Source of the DNA: Hoskinsella mucinilytica | Lineage (GTDB): Bacteria; Bacillota_I; Bacilli_A; Erysipelotrichales; Erysipelotrichaceae | Length of the DNA stretch: 64,000 nt | NCBI RefSeq assembly: GCF_045223415.1 | Contig: NZ_JBEQZJ010000007.1 | Span: 1-64,000 of the forward strand | Direction of reading: 5' to 3' | In this document: piece after piece, positions 16,756-25,681 of the stretch | How positions within the stretch are numbered: position 1 is the stretch's first letter | Layout: each line of letters starts with the position of its first letter | Program-made: the position numbers and the translations under genes | Notes under the pieces: model-generated | The model's database searches: none | Told to the model about the DNA's origin: nothing | Seen by the model: only the letters and a program-made list of their open reading frames with translations

Positions 16756-18672
16756 ATGGCATTAAACAAAAGGCAGGAAAAAATCATTGCGATGATGAAT
16801 GATATGAATGATTGGATCACTGGAAAAGAATTAAGTAAGCTATTAAATGTAAGTGATCGTACCATTCGTTCAGATATTGATGTGATCAATCGAACTTATG
16901 AAAATGAATTGATTGAAAGTAATTTAAGATATGGATATCATTTAAATCAAGACGTTTTTCGTACGTTGGATATTGAAATCGAAGAAAGCATTCCACAAAC
17001 ACCACAGGAAAGATGCGTCTATATCATCCAAGAATTGTTATTTCAAAGAACAGAATTGAATATTATAGATTTACAGAATCTTGTCTATGTGAGTGGATAT
17101 TCCATCGATAATGATATCAAGCGCATTAAGAAAATGGTGGAGCCTTATGAAGACCTGAAGTTGGTTCGTTCCAAGAGCTGTATTCATTTAGAGGGAAGCG
17201 AATCCAGTAAACGTAAGCTTTACAAAGAATTGCTTGCGGCAGAAACTAAGGGAAATTTCTTGAATATGAATAAATTAGCATCCTTATATAAAGATTTTAA
17301 TCTTTTAGAAGTGAAAGCGTTGTTGGATGAAACCATTCGTAAATATGATTTTCATATCAGAGAAATGGCGATGCCGATCCTCATGATGCATGTTGGAGTA
17401 TCGATGGAACGTATCATACATCATAATTTTATTGAAACAGATCGTAAAAATCCAGAGCTAGCGAAAAGTGTGGAATATCAAATCGCAAAGGAGTTTTTCC
17501 ACAAAGTAGCGGGTAGGATTCGTATTGAAGTTGTAGAAGATGAAATCGTATTGTTGGCACTTTTATTGCTTGGAAAGCGAAGTAGTGAATATACGGGAGA
17601 TAAAATAAAAATAGAGGATAAGGATTATAATGTAAAAGATTTGGTAAAACAATTACTGGATGATATTTATCAAACGTTCGATATTGATTTCCGTAAGGAT
17701 GTTGATTTACAAGTAGGTTTACAGATGCATATGCAATCTATGATCGAACGACAATTAAAACAAGTAGAAGTAGATAATGTTTATCTACAAGAAATCAAAA
17801 AGAAATATCCTTTGGTTTTTGAAATGGGAGTACGTGCAGGAAAGTTTTTGGAAGAGAAAACCAATTTGGATATCAATGAAAATGAGTTAGGATTTATTGC
17901 ATTACATTTAGGTAGTGCATATGATCGAAGCAGCGCCTCAGGAAAATATCGTGTCTTAATGATCTATCCGGATGATCAAGCATTAAGTAAATTATGTGCG
18001 CAAAAAGTAGAAACAAGATTTGGGGAACGAATGGAAATCGTAGAGCATATGAGCTTATTTGAAGAAGCTGCCGTCAATGATATCCAACCGGATATGATAT
18101 TGACAACATTGCCTTTATTACATAGCCTGGATATCTTAACCGTACAGATTACTTTATTTGTGAACTATGAAGATGAAAGTCGTATTTTTCAAGCATTGAA
18201 TCAATTAGATAAGGTGAAGAGCAGAAAAGAGTTTCAAGAGATGATCGTACATTTGATCAAACCTCAATTTTTCTATACGGATTTGGATGTGATGACACCC
18301 GAGGAAATGATATCTTATATGTGTGATCAATTGATCAAAGAGGGTTATGCACCTGATGGTTTTAAGGCAAGCGTATTACAGCGAGAAAGTATGTCTTCTA
18401 CATCTTTTACCTATGGCTTTGCGATACCGCATACCTTTAATGTCATGGCGAATCAGTCTTGTTTATCTGTAGCAATCTTGAAAAATCCGATTACATGGGG
18501 TGATTTTGAAGTACAACTGGTAATACTTCTTGCGATCAAAAATGAAGACAGAAAGCTATTACGAGTCTTCTTTGATTGGTTAAGCAGTGTGGTATCTAAT
18601 TCCAGTAAATTTGCCAGTCTGTTGGAAACAACGAATCATAAAGAATTTATCTATCAGATCTTACAATCCTAA
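16756..18672 (+). CDS. PRD-type PTS-controlled transcription activator (MtlR/LicR-like)
   Basis: This 638-aa regulator starts at ATG 16756, eight nt after GGAGGTG; a GTG at 16747 overlaps that site and is unlikely. Domains in order are an N-terminal winged helix (KELSKLLNVSDRTIRSDID), a second HTH region (~75-140), two PRDs (about 190-290 and 300-400, the second with NELGFIALHLGSAYD), an EIIB-like domain (~405-490) and an EIIA-type domain to the end with the phospho-histidine motif AIPHTF. The EIIB loop reads MIYPDDQALSKL without the usual cysteine, so that site is lost. It probably reads PTS flux and activates the palindrome regulon, including its own gene. It lies 11 nt before the RDD gene. 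Confidence 0.85.
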   Translation: MALNKRQEKIIAMMNDMNDWITGKELSKLLNVSDRTIRSDIDVINRTYENELIESNLRYGYHLNQDVFRTLDIEIEESIPQTPQERCVYIIQELLFQRTELNIIDLQNLVYVSGYSIDNDIKRIKKMVEPYEDLKLVRSKSCIHLEGSESSKRKLYKELLAAETKGNFLNMNKLASLYKDFNLLEVKALLDETIRKYDFHIREMAMPILMMHVGVSMERIIHHNFIETDRKNPELAKSVEYQIAKEFFHKVAGRIRIEVVEDEIVLLALLLLGKRSSEYTGDKIKIEDKDYNVKDLVKQLLDDIYQTFDIDFRKDVDLQVGLQMHMQSMIERQLKQVEVDNVYLQEIKKKYPLVFEMGVRAGKFLEEKTNLDINENELGFIALHLGSAYDRSSASGKYRVLMIYPDDQALSKLCAQKVETRFGERMEIVEHMSLFEEAAVNDIQPDMILTTLPLLHSLDILTVQITLFVNYEDESRIFQALNQLDKVKSRKEFQEMIVHLIKPQFFYTDLDVMTPEEMISYMCDQLIKEGYAPDGFKASVLQRESMSSTSFTYGFAIPHTFNVMANQSCLSVAILKNPITWGDFEVQLVILLAIKNEDRKLLRVFFDWLSSVVSNSSKFASLLETTNHKEFIYQILQS

Positions 18673-18683
18673 GGAGGAAAATT

Positions 18684-19307
18684 ATGAACCCATTTATGAA
18701 ATTATATTTGATGTTAGATCAAAGCCAGTGTACTGTTACATCAGGAAAACGATTCTTTGCGTATGTCATTGATTGGTTTTTAGGAAGCTTATGTACCATG
18801 CTACCCATGTGCTTGATGTGGATGATGATGACCCATGATCTAGAAACCATGTCCAGTGTGAATGTGTTTATCCTTGCGTCAAAGTTTGGTTATACACAAG
18901 CGTATCTTGGAGGGGCATTGAGCATCGTATTTGCTTTGTTTTATTATGTGATCGTACCTTGGAAAATTTATCCGGGTCAAACTGTGGGAAAGAGAACCAT
19001 GGGCTTTAAAGTTGTGAAATTGGATGGAAGCGATGTAGATTTAAAAACATTGATCATTCGTGAAATATTGGGTATTATGATCATTGAGGGTGCATTGTAT
19101 AATGTGTCTGGTATCATACATTCCATGATTTCTTTAATGTTAAATCTTTATTTGGTTCAATGGTTATTGTATATTGGATTGGCAATTAGTGTAGTGAGTG
19201 CTTTTCTTGCATTAAAAATGAGCAGTCAAAGAATGATCCATGATTATCTGGCAAAAACGAAAGTCATTGAATATACAGATCAAAATGCTGTAGATCAAAG
19301 AATTTAA
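18684..19307 (+). CDS. RDD-family membrane protein
   Basis: This 207-aa integral membrane protein follows an AAGGAGG ribosome-binding site, 11 nt after the PRD activator and clearly in the same transcript. The RDD signature is visible as KRFFAYVIDWFLG near residue 20 and TVGKRTMGFKVVKLDG between the first helix pair and the rest. About four to five hydrophobic spans are present. Functions proposed for RDD proteins vary (ion or small-molecule transport). Here the only clue is co-expression with a sugar regulator. Confidence 0.8.
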   Translation: MNPFMKLYLMLDQSQCTVTSGKRFFAYVIDWFLGSLCTMLPMCLMWMMMTHDLETMSSVNVFILASKFGYTQAYLGGALSIVFALFYYVIVPWKIYPGQTVGKRTMGFKVVKLDGSDVDLKTLIIREILGIMIIEGALYNVSGIIHSMISLMLNLYLVQWLLYIGLAISVVSAFLALKMSSQRMIHDYLAKTKVIEYTDQNAVDQRI

Positions 19308-19360
19308 ATATAGATGTCTATTCCTTATGTGAATAGGCATTTTTTACATTTAGTATCTTT

Positions 19361-19415
19361 TTTCCTAGTTCTAGGTAACGAATTGTAAGTTTCAAAACAT
19401 TTGACAAGCTATAAT
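19361..19415 (+). promoter_or_regulatory. regulon operator 2 and -10 box (PTS IIA)
   Basis: TTTCCTA-GTTC-TAGGTAA (19361-19378) is followed 31 nt later by TATAAT (19410-19415). The right arm differs from consensus at one base. The start site should fall near 19422, which supports ATG 19444 rather than ATG 19426 as the IIA start. Confidence 0.7.
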
Positions 19416-19443
19416 AAGCATGTAAATGAAAAGGAGGCGACTT

Positions 19444-19773
19444 ATGGAAGGATTAGAATTGACTTGTTTTCAGATCATTTCATCCGTAGGTATGGCAAGA
19501 AGTAGCTATATTGAAGCAATTTCAGAAGCAAGAAACGGTAATTTTGAAAGAGCGAGAGAAATGATCAAGGAAGGTGAGGAGATGTTCGTTCAAGGACATA
19601 GTGCCCACGCACAATTGATTCAACAGGAAGCAGGTGGAAATCCTGTGTCACCAACTCTGTTGCTGTTGCATGCAGAAGATCAGTTAATGAGCGCAGAGGG
19701 ATTTAAGATCATTGCAGAAGAAATGATTGCTAATTATAAGAAAATAGCAGAATTGGAAGCAAAGATCAAATAA
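19444..19773 (+). CDS. PTS lactose/cellobiose-family IIA component
   Basis: This 109-aa soluble phosphocarrier passes phosphate from HPr to the IIB protein. The phosphorylated histidine is H76 in LLLLHAEDQLM, which matches the family. The protein is otherwise the usual three-helix bundle length (EARNGNFERAREMIKEGEE...). ATG 19444 is chosen because it follows AAGGAGG by a normal gap; an in-frame ATG 18 nt upstream lies next to the start site. It has its own palindrome-controlled promoter, and another one separates it from the IIB gene. Confidence 0.92.
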   Translation: MEGLELTCFQIISSVGMARSSYIEAISEARNGNFERAREMIKEGEEMFVQGHSAHAQLIQQEAGGNPVSPTLLLLHAEDQLMSAEGFKIIAEEMIANYKKIAELEAKIK

Positions 19774-19775
19774 CA

Positions 19776-19830
19776 TTTCCTAAAATTAGGAAAACGCTTC
19801 ATGAAAACTTATGCTGAAAGCGGTTATAAT
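19776..19830 (+). promoter_or_regulatory. regulon operator 3 and -10 box (PTS IIB-IIC)
   Basis: The perfect 18-bp palindrome TTTCCTA-AAAT-TAGGAAA (19776-19793) is followed 31 nt later by TATAAT (19825-19830). It lies just after the IIA stop and drives the IIB, IIC and GrdB-like genes. Confidence 0.78.
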
Positions 19831-19860
19831 TTGCGAGGATAATAGGAAGGAGATGCTGTT

Positions 19861-20184
19861 ATGAAAAAAGTTTATTTATTTTGTAGTGCCGGCATGTCAA
19901 CCAGTATGCTTGCAAGCAGTATGCAGGATGCCGCAGATGCACATTTTCTCCCCATCGAAGTTCAAGCATTCGCTTTGAATCAGATGGAGGATATTCTGAC
20001 ATTTGATCAGCCCGATTGTATTTTGTTAGGACCACAAGCAAAATTTATGTATCAGGAAACCTTAAACCGTTTTGGTGATCGTGATATTCCGATTGCAGTT
20101 ATTGATGATGTTGCTTATGGTATGATGAATGGAGAAAAGGTTTTAAAAACAGCTATCAAATTAATTAAAAAACTTCCTGCATAA
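19861..20184 (+). CDS. PTS lactose/cellobiose-family IIB component
   Basis: This 107-aa cytoplasmic protein carries phosphate on Cys8 (VYLFCSAGMSTSML), followed by the family's loop and a Rossmann-like core (DCILLGPQAKFMYQET). It would take phosphate from the IIA at 19444 and pass it to the sugar entering through the IIC at 20246. The ribosome-binding site is AGGAAGGAG. A short gap of 61 nt separates it from IIC, so the two are co-transcribed. Confidence 0.92.
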   Translation: MKKVYLFCSAGMSTSMLASSMQDAADAHFLPIEVQAFALNQMEDILTFDQPDCILLGPQAKFMYQETLNRFGDRDIPIAVIDDVAYGMMNGEKVLKTAIKLIKKLPA

Positions 20185-20245
20185 AAAAACATGATGCTTG
20201 AGGGAGCAAATCATGTGATTCCAATAGAAAAGAGGAGAAAAGAAC

Positions 20246-21655
20246 ATGTTACAAAAACTAGAAAAAGTTTTAATGCCACTTGCGGAAGCAATTGGTAGAA
20301 ACAAGTATCTGATCGCAATTCGTGATGGTTTCCTTGTTTCAACACCTTTATTGATCGTAGGTTCTATCTTTTTGCTGATTGCTAACTTCCCGATCCCTGC
20401 ATGGACAGATTGGATTGAAAGTTTTATGATTGGTGGACAATCATTCGCTGCTTTGTTAGGAAAACAATCTGATGCAACATTCACGATCATGGCAATCTTT
20501 GCTACGATGGGTATTGGTTATTCTTTCGCTAAAGAAATGAAAACAACACCAATCTTCGGTGCTGCTGTATCATTAATGGCTTGGTTCATTTTAATGCCTT
20601 ATTCCTTAACTGGATCCATCAAGGCTTTATTTGATGCAAGCGGTGCAGCTATGGATGTAGCTGAAGGCGTTAAGGGTACTGTTACTGGTATTGATCTTGG
20701 CTGGTTAGGTGCCAAAGGTATCTTCATGGGTATCATTTGTGCATTGGTCGGTGTTCATATTTATGCATGGGTAGAACGTAAAGGTTGGATTATTAAGATG
20801 CCAGCAGGTGTTCCACCTACAGTTGTTCAATCATTTGCTGCCTTGATTCCAGCAGGTATCGTTATGACTACATTCTTCATCTTCAATATGATCTTTGTTG
20901 CATGTGGTACGGATGCGTTTACCTTTATCTTCACTTTCTTACAGACTCCATTACTTGGTCTGGGTGATACATTAGGCGCTATGATCATCGCTTATATCTT
21001 CTTACACTTATTCTGGTTCTTCGGTGTCAATGGTGGTTCTGTTGTTGGTGCAGTATTTAATCCAATTCTTCAGACTCTTGCATTGGACAACTTGAATTTG
21101 TTTAAAGAAGTAGGACAAGCAGGATTCACAGTTGGTAATGGTGCTCACATTATTTCTCAACAGTTCCAAGATTTGTTCGCAACTTTTGGAGGATGTGGAT
21201 CTACATTATCTTTATTGATCGCAATGTTGTTATTCTGTAAATCAAAACGTATTACAGAATTAGGTAAATTGGCTTTGGTGCCAGGAATCTTTGGTATCAA
21301 TGAGCCAATCGTATTTGGTTTACCAATTGTATTAAACCCTACCATCGTCATTCCATTCATTTTGGTACCAACCATCAACATTGTATTATCATATTTTGCC
21401 ATGAATATGGGATTGTTCCCACCATGTAATGGTGTTAATATTCCATGGACCACTCCGGTTATTATCTCAGGTTTCTTAGCTACCAACTGGGTAGGTGCTG
21501 TATTCCAAGGTCTATTATTGATCTTAGGTGTATTCATCTATATGCCATTCATCAAAACAATGGACAAACAATATCTAGAAGATGAAGCAAATGCAGTAGC
21601 AGAAGCAGAAGAAGATGATTTGAGTTTAGATGACTTAAGTTTCGATGATCTTTAA
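20246..21655 (+). CDS. PTS lactose/cellobiose-family IIC permease
   Basis: This 469-aa membrane permease of the Lac/cellobiose/chitobiose EIIC family has about ten hydrophobic spans. It starts MLQKLEKVLMPLAEAIGRNKYLIAIRDG. The conserved substrate-site region is visible as GIFGINEPIVFGLPIVLNP, followed by NGVNIPWTTP. The C-terminus is an acidic tail (EAEEDDLSLDDLSFDDL). Family members import beta-linked disaccharides such as cellobiose, lactose or chitobiose. The neighbours (MupG-like, glycosylasparaginase) hint at an amino-sugar glycoside here, but that is inference. Confidence 0.93.
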   Translation: MLQKLEKVLMPLAEAIGRNKYLIAIRDGFLVSTPLLIVGSIFLLIANFPIPAWTDWIESFMIGGQSFAALLGKQSDATFTIMAIFATMGIGYSFAKEMKTTPIFGAAVSLMAWFILMPYSLTGSIKALFDASGAAMDVAEGVKGTVTGIDLGWLGAKGIFMGIICALVGVHIYAWVERKGWIIKMPAGVPPTVVQSFAALIPAGIVMTTFFIFNMIFVACGTDAFTFIFTFLQTPLLGLGDTLGAMIIAYIFLHLFWFFGVNGGSVVGAVFNPILQTLALDNLNLFKEVGQAGFTVGNGAHIISQQFQDLFATFGGCGSTLSLLIAMLLFCKSKRITELGKLALVPGIFGINEPIVFGLPIVLNPTIVIPFILVPTINIVLSYFAMNMGLFPPCNGVNIPWTTPVIISGFLATNWVGAVFQGLLLILGVFIYMPFIKTMDKQYLEDEANAVAEAEEDDLSLDDLSFDDL

Positions 21656-21690
21656 GATGTGATATAATAGTTGAAAGAGGTGAAGCGCAA

Positions 21691-22212
21691 ATGAAAGTAA
21701 TTATGATTTATGATCAGATTCAAGCTGGCGCAGGAACAAAGGATGACAAAATGGTTCCTCTTGCGGCAAAGAAAGAAGCTGTAGGACCGGCTGTTATGAT
21801 GGAACCATTCCTAAAACAAGTAGATGGCAAGGTATTAGCTTGTCTATATTGTGGAAATGGTTATTATCTGGAAAACAAAGAAGAAGTAACTAGAAAACTT
21901 GTGGCTATGGTCAATAAGCTACAGCCTGATGTTGTTATGTGTGGACCGGCTTTCAACTATGTTGATTATGCAGGCATGGCAGCTCATGTTGCTACTGAAA
22001 TCAATGCCAAAACAAATGTTCCTGCATTCGCAGCAATGTCTGTGGAAAATGAAGCTACCATTGCAGAATTTAAGGATAAAGTCATGATCGTTAAAACACC
22101 GAAAAAAGGTGGAACCGGTTTGAATGATGCATTGAAAAATATGTGTACCTTAGCAAAAGCGATGAGCGAAAAACAGGATACATCAGAATTAAAAGAAACC
22201 ATTTGTTTCTAA
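21691..22212 (+). CDS. GrdB-like protein (glycine/betaine reductase B family fold), short form
   Basis: This 173-aa protein resembles the N-terminal part of GrdB/PrdB-type reductase subunits: VIMIYDQIQAGAG, a VLACLYCGNGYYLEN segment and the MCGPAFNYVDYA block. True GrdB proteins are more than 400 aa and carry selenocysteine in the C-terminal half, which is absent here. It is the last gene of the PTS IIB-IIC transcript, 35 nt after IIC, before a strong terminator. A role in handling the imported compound, not in Stickland reduction, is likely, but the reaction is unknown. Confidence 0.7.
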   Translation: MKVIMIYDQIQAGAGTKDDKMVPLAAKKEAVGPAVMMEPFLKQVDGKVLACLYCGNGYYLENKEEVTRKLVAMVNKLQPDVVMCGPAFNYVDYAGMAAHVATEINAKTNVPAFAAMSVENEATIAEFKDKVMIVKTPKKGGTGLNDALKNMCTLAKAMSEKQDTSELKETICF

Positions 22213-22228
22213 TAAAACGTAAGTTTAT

Positions 22229-22259
22229 GCAGCACGAAAAAAATTGTGCTGCTTTTTTT
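22229..22259 (+). terminator. terminator of the PTS operon
   Basis: GCAGCAC (22229-22235) pairs with GTGCTGC (22246-22252), followed by seven T. Confidence 0.9.
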
Positions 22260-22380
22260 CATATATATATTTACAGAAAATGTAATGAATAAGGCTGTTT
22301 CTCTTGAAGATGATTATAAAAAGTATATAATGATATATAGGTTATAGACAGAAATAGGCGCAAAGTGGAGGGAAAAGAAA

Positions 22381-23820
22381 ATGAATTTGTACATAGCTGA
22401 TAATGGGAGAAAAAGGAAGATTCTTTCTTTATTAATTTTAATGATTACCATAATGTTTTGTTTGTATCATAATGATGAAATCAAGGCAAATGATTTTAGT
22501 GATGTAGATGAATGGATGGAAAAGTGTTCACTTCCTCAAGATGATGAACAAAGTGCACAAGCTTGTAAATCATTTAAGCAGTATTATGAAGGATTACAAA
22601 AAGATACAGAAAACAAAATCAGTGACTTAGTTAAACAAAGTGATGAAGTTAAAAACAATATAGATGCTCTTTCCAAAATGGTAAATGAACAAAGTGAAAT
22701 GATCAAAGATATTAATAATAAAATTGAGGAAAATAATAAAAATTTAAGTGCAATGAAAGCGCAAGGTGTAAAACTTGAATTAGATATCAATATGAAAACG
22801 AAGGATATTGAAAAAAGAAATCAACAAATAATGGAAAGAATGTTAAATGATCAAGCTAGTATTACAACCAATGAAAATATAGAAATATTAATGGGATCAA
22901 CAGATTTACTTGATTTGATCAGACGTACTGAGGGGATCCAAAAAATTACTCAATACGATAAAGAAGAGATAAAAAAGTTTGAGAAAGAAAAGGCAAAATT
23001 AGATTTATTAAAATCTGAATTGGATAGATTAAAACAAGTTGAAATCGATAAAAAAGCAGAAAATGAAAAAGCAAAAAAGGATGCGGAAAAGCTTCAAAAG
23101 GAAAGAGAAAAGCTTTTAAATGTTTATCGTGGACAAGAATCTGAATTAAATGAGAAAATGCGTAGTGCAAAGGCAGATATGAGTCAAATTCAGAATAATA
23201 TGATCCATATCAATACCTCAGTTGCGGGTAAATTAGACTATAACAAAAGTGAGAATAATACATCTATGATGAGCCCGATATCTCCTGTGGCTTATTCAAC
23301 TGGTACTTGGCATTATCCTGAATCTTTTGGCGGAGGTGCACATTTAGGGGCTGATTTTGCTGTTGGTGTAGGAACCCCTATTGTTGCTCCTGCTGATGGA
23401 ATCATATTGTATGCAGCAAACCCTTTCGGTACCTATGATGGATATTTATATCATTGGATAGGATGGCCATTAGGTGGCGGGAACACGCTTATGTTTCTAA
23501 CTCAAGTAAATGGGACGACATATGCAGTAAGCTTTGCTCATATGGCGCATGAAAATTTTTATGTACATGCAGGTGATCAGGTGAAAAAAGGACAGCAGTT
23601 AGGATGTACTGGAGCTTCTGGTAATGTTACAGGTCCTCATGCACATGTGGAATTATTCAATTTAGGTTCTATGAGCATGGAAGAGGCGATTACATATTTT
23701 AATCAAGGCGCAGACTTTGCATGGGGTTGTGGTTGGAGCAATACGACCGGATTAAGTAATATTTGTTCAGTTAGTGGAAGAACGCCATGTAGGGAAAGAC
23801 CAGAGGATTTTTGGAATTAA
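22381..23820 (+). CDS. secreted coiled-coil M23 (LytM-type) peptidoglycan hydrolase
   Basis: This 479-aa protein has a signal/anchor helix at about 15-33. A long coiled coil (residues ~75-290, rich in K, E and N) follows, then an M23/LytM domain (~300-450). Zinc ligands are intact: HLGADF supplies H and D, and the C-terminal GPHAHVELF supplies the HxH. The build (coiled coil plus M23) matches EnvC/PcsB-like hydrolases or activators used in cell separation. The C-terminal extension has four cysteines (CGWSN, ICSVSGRTPC). An upstream TATAAT lies near 22327, and the ribosome-binding site is GGAGGG. It appears monocistronic. Confidence 0.85.
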   Translation: MNLYIADNGRKRKILSLLILMITIMFCLYHNDEIKANDFSDVDEWMEKCSLPQDDEQSAQACKSFKQYYEGLQKDTENKISDLVKQSDEVKNNIDALSKMVNEQSEMIKDINNKIEENNKNLSAMKAQGVKLELDINMKTKDIEKRNQQIMERMLNDQASITTNENIEILMGSTDLLDLIRRTEGIQKITQYDKEEIKKFEKEKAKLDLLKSELDRLKQVEIDKKAENEKAKKDAEKLQKEREKLLNVYRGQESELNEKMRSAKADMSQIQNNMIHINTSVAGKLDYNKSENNTSMMSPISPVAYSTGTWHYPESFGGGAHLGADFAVGVGTPIVAPADGIILYAANPFGTYDGYLYHWIGWPLGGGNTLMFLTQVNGTTYAVSFAHMAHENFYVHAGDQVKKGQQLGCTGASGNVTGPHAHVELFNLGSMSMEEAITYFNQGADFAWGCGWSNTTGLSNICSVSGRTPCRERPEDFWN

Positions 23821-23828
23821 CGATACTT

Positions 23829-23857
23829 GAAAGAATGATGATTTCATTCTTTTTTAT
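23829..23857 (+). terminator. terminator after the M23 gene
   Basis: AAAGAATGA pairs with TCATTCTTT across a short loop, and the T run continues. Confidence 0.8.
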
Positions 23858-24197
23858 TACTTTGCATAGCATCATTTGAAAATGAATGTAAAAGAGGATG
23901 ATCCATATGAATATGATTCTATTTTTTCATAATAAATATTAGATAAATTAAGATGAGTTTTACTTTTTTCTGTCGCAATCATAAATTGATTCCAGGATCA
24001 AAAATGAAAGGAAATTTGAAGAATTTGGCCAAAAAATATAAGTTTTTTTAATAATTGATACAAATGCAAAGTTTTGTGCTATCATATCTACCATAAAATT
24101 TCGAAAGGGGGTTTTGTGGTGATGGTCATAGTATTTCATAGTGATTAAAGAGTAATGATAGTACTCTGTTTTGATCAGAAAATCGGATTGGTGTTTG

Positions 24198-24311
24198 ATG
24201 AATGAGAGTGAAAAGAAAAAAATGAGTATCGATGATGCTCTAAATTTTCTAGATGTAGAAGAAAGTATGAGACCTCAGATATTAAAGTTACTTGGAGAAG
24301 AAGATAATTAG
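24198..24311 (+). pseudogene. remnant tail of an Rpn-like gene
   Basis: A 37-aa frame (from ATG 24198) encodes MSIDDALNFLDVEESMRPQI-type sequence, closely like the protein tail at the left edge of the window. There is no nuclease domain upstream: the frame is closed by TAG at 24159-24161. The remaining bases of 23860-24197 hold only a putative weak promoter (TTGATA near 24055, TATCAT near 24081) and an 8-codon ORF. I read it as a decayed copy. Confidence 0.45.
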
Positions 24312-24339
24312 ATAAAGCACTCATTCAAATTGCTTTTTG

Positions 24340-24396
24340 TTTCCTAGGGATTAGGAAATATCGTACAAGAAAACGTGAAAAAGAATTGTTTATAAT
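24340..24396 (+). promoter_or_regulatory. regulon operator 4 and -10 box (MupG-like)
   Basis: TTTCCTA-GGGAT-TAGGAAA (24340-24358) is followed 32 nt later by TATAAT (24391-24396). Transcription would begin near 24403, after the upstream in-frame ATG at 24401, so that ATG cannot be the start. Confidence 0.75.
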
Positions 24397-24430
24397 ATAA
24401 ATGGAAATGTATATACGAGGAGGATACAAT

Positions 24431-25525
24431 ATGCATAGATTAGGAATCAGTATTTACCCAGAACATTCTACACAGGAAAAAGATTTTGCTTATATGGAAC
24501 TAGCAGCGAAATATGGTTTTACTCGTATTTTTACCTGCCTTTTATCAGTAGATAAAGAAAAAGAAGAAGTTGTCAAAGAGTTTAAAACATTTATGGATAA
24601 AGCGCATGAACTTGGTTTTATAGTGAGTGTCGATACGAATCCACAAGTATTTGAACATTTAGGAGCATCACCAAGAGATATTTCTGTATTTCATGAAATC
24701 GGTGTTGATATCATTCGTTTAGATGGACATTTTGATGATTTTATGGATGCTTTATTAACTCATAATCCATATCAAATTAAGATTGAATTTAATGGAAGCA
24801 GTGATGCTAGTGTTGATCACTTGTTACGTCATGGTGCAGATAAACATAATATGACGATTTGTCATAATTTTTATCCAGAACGCTATAGTGGGTTAGGGTG
24901 GAATGTGTTTATGAACTTTAATCAAAAATGGACAAGTCTTGGGTTACCAATAGCTGCCTTTGTTTCCAGTAATAATACCAATACTTTTGGACCTTGGCCG
25001 GTATATAAGGGACTTCCAACAGTAGAATTACATCGTGGTAAACCAATCGATCTTCAAGTAAGACACTTTCTTTCTTGTGAAGTAATTGATGATATTCTTA
25101 TTGGTAATGCTTATGCGACAGAGGAAGAGTTGAATGCTATGGCAGAAGTTGATTTCACAAAGACTACCATTCGCATCGATACAGTCGAAGGATTATCTGA
25201 GCTAGAAGAAAAAATCTTGTTTGATATGCCTCATGCGGGAAGAAGCGATGCCAGTGATTATTATATTAGAAGTAGCTTGCCACGCTTTTTATGCAAAGGA
25301 AAAAGCATTCCAGCTAGAGAATATAAGGAACCTATGTTTCATAGAGGGGATGTTGTGATGGTAAATGACCATCTCAAACATTATTTAGGAGAAGTGGAAA
25401 TTATACTACAGGATATAGAAAATGATGGGGAAAGAAATCTGGTTGGTCGTATTCCTACAGATGAAATGATGATTTTAGAACAGATGGAGCTTCACCCTGA
25501 TCATATCTTTGGTTTTTTGAAATAG
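24431..25525 (+). CDS. MupG-family (DUF871) TIM-barrel protein, probable phospho-glycosidase
   Basis: This 364-aa protein starts at ATG 24431 behind CGAGGAGG. It opens LGISIYPEHSTQEKDFAYMELAAKYGFTRIFTCLLS, the standard DUF871 N-terminus, with a TIM barrel to about residue 235 and a C-terminal domain that includes the HAGRSDASDYYIRSS block. The characterised S. aureus member MupG is a cytoplasmic 6-phospho-N-acetylmuramidase, so a role in cutting a PTS-phosphorylated amino-sugar glycoside fits. No MurQ or MurP is present here, so the exact substrate may differ. It shares the palindrome operator with the PTS genes. Confidence 0.82.
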   Translation: MHRLGISIYPEHSTQEKDFAYMELAAKYGFTRIFTCLLSVDKEKEEVVKEFKTFMDKAHELGFIVSVDTNPQVFEHLGASPRDISVFHEIGVDIIRLDGHFDDFMDALLTHNPYQIKIEFNGSSDASVDHLLRHGADKHNMTICHNFYPERYSGLGWNVFMNFNQKWTSLGLPIAAFVSSNNTNTFGPWPVYKGLPTVELHRGKPIDLQVRHFLSCEVIDDILIGNAYATEEELNAMAEVDFTKTTIRIDTVEGLSELEEKILFDMPHAGRSDASDYYIRSSLPRFLCKGKSIPAREYKEPMFHRGDVVMVNDHLKHYLGEVEIILQDIENDGERNLVGRIPTDEMMILEQMELHPDHIFGFLK

Positions 25526-25529
25526 AAGA

Positions 25530-25559
25530 AAAAACAGCATGAGAAATCGTGCTGTTTTA
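25530..25559 (+). terminator. terminator after the MupG-like gene
   Basis: AAAACAGCA pairs with TGCTGTTTT around a 10-nt loop. Poly-A on one side and poly-T on the other may let it work in both directions. Confidence 0.8.
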
Positions 25560-25681
25560 CAATATAAATGGATAAGCAAATATAAGAATGATTGTTTTAT
25601 TCCCTTGTTCTATATATAATATATATAGGATACATATTATATATGTCGTCATATTCATTCATGTATGAGGAAGGAGAACTT

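Noticed and set aside
21655..21690. Separate promoter for the GrdB-like gene (TATAAT near 21663)
   Set aside because: No matching -35 is present and the gap to IIC is only 35 nt, so co-transcription is simpler.
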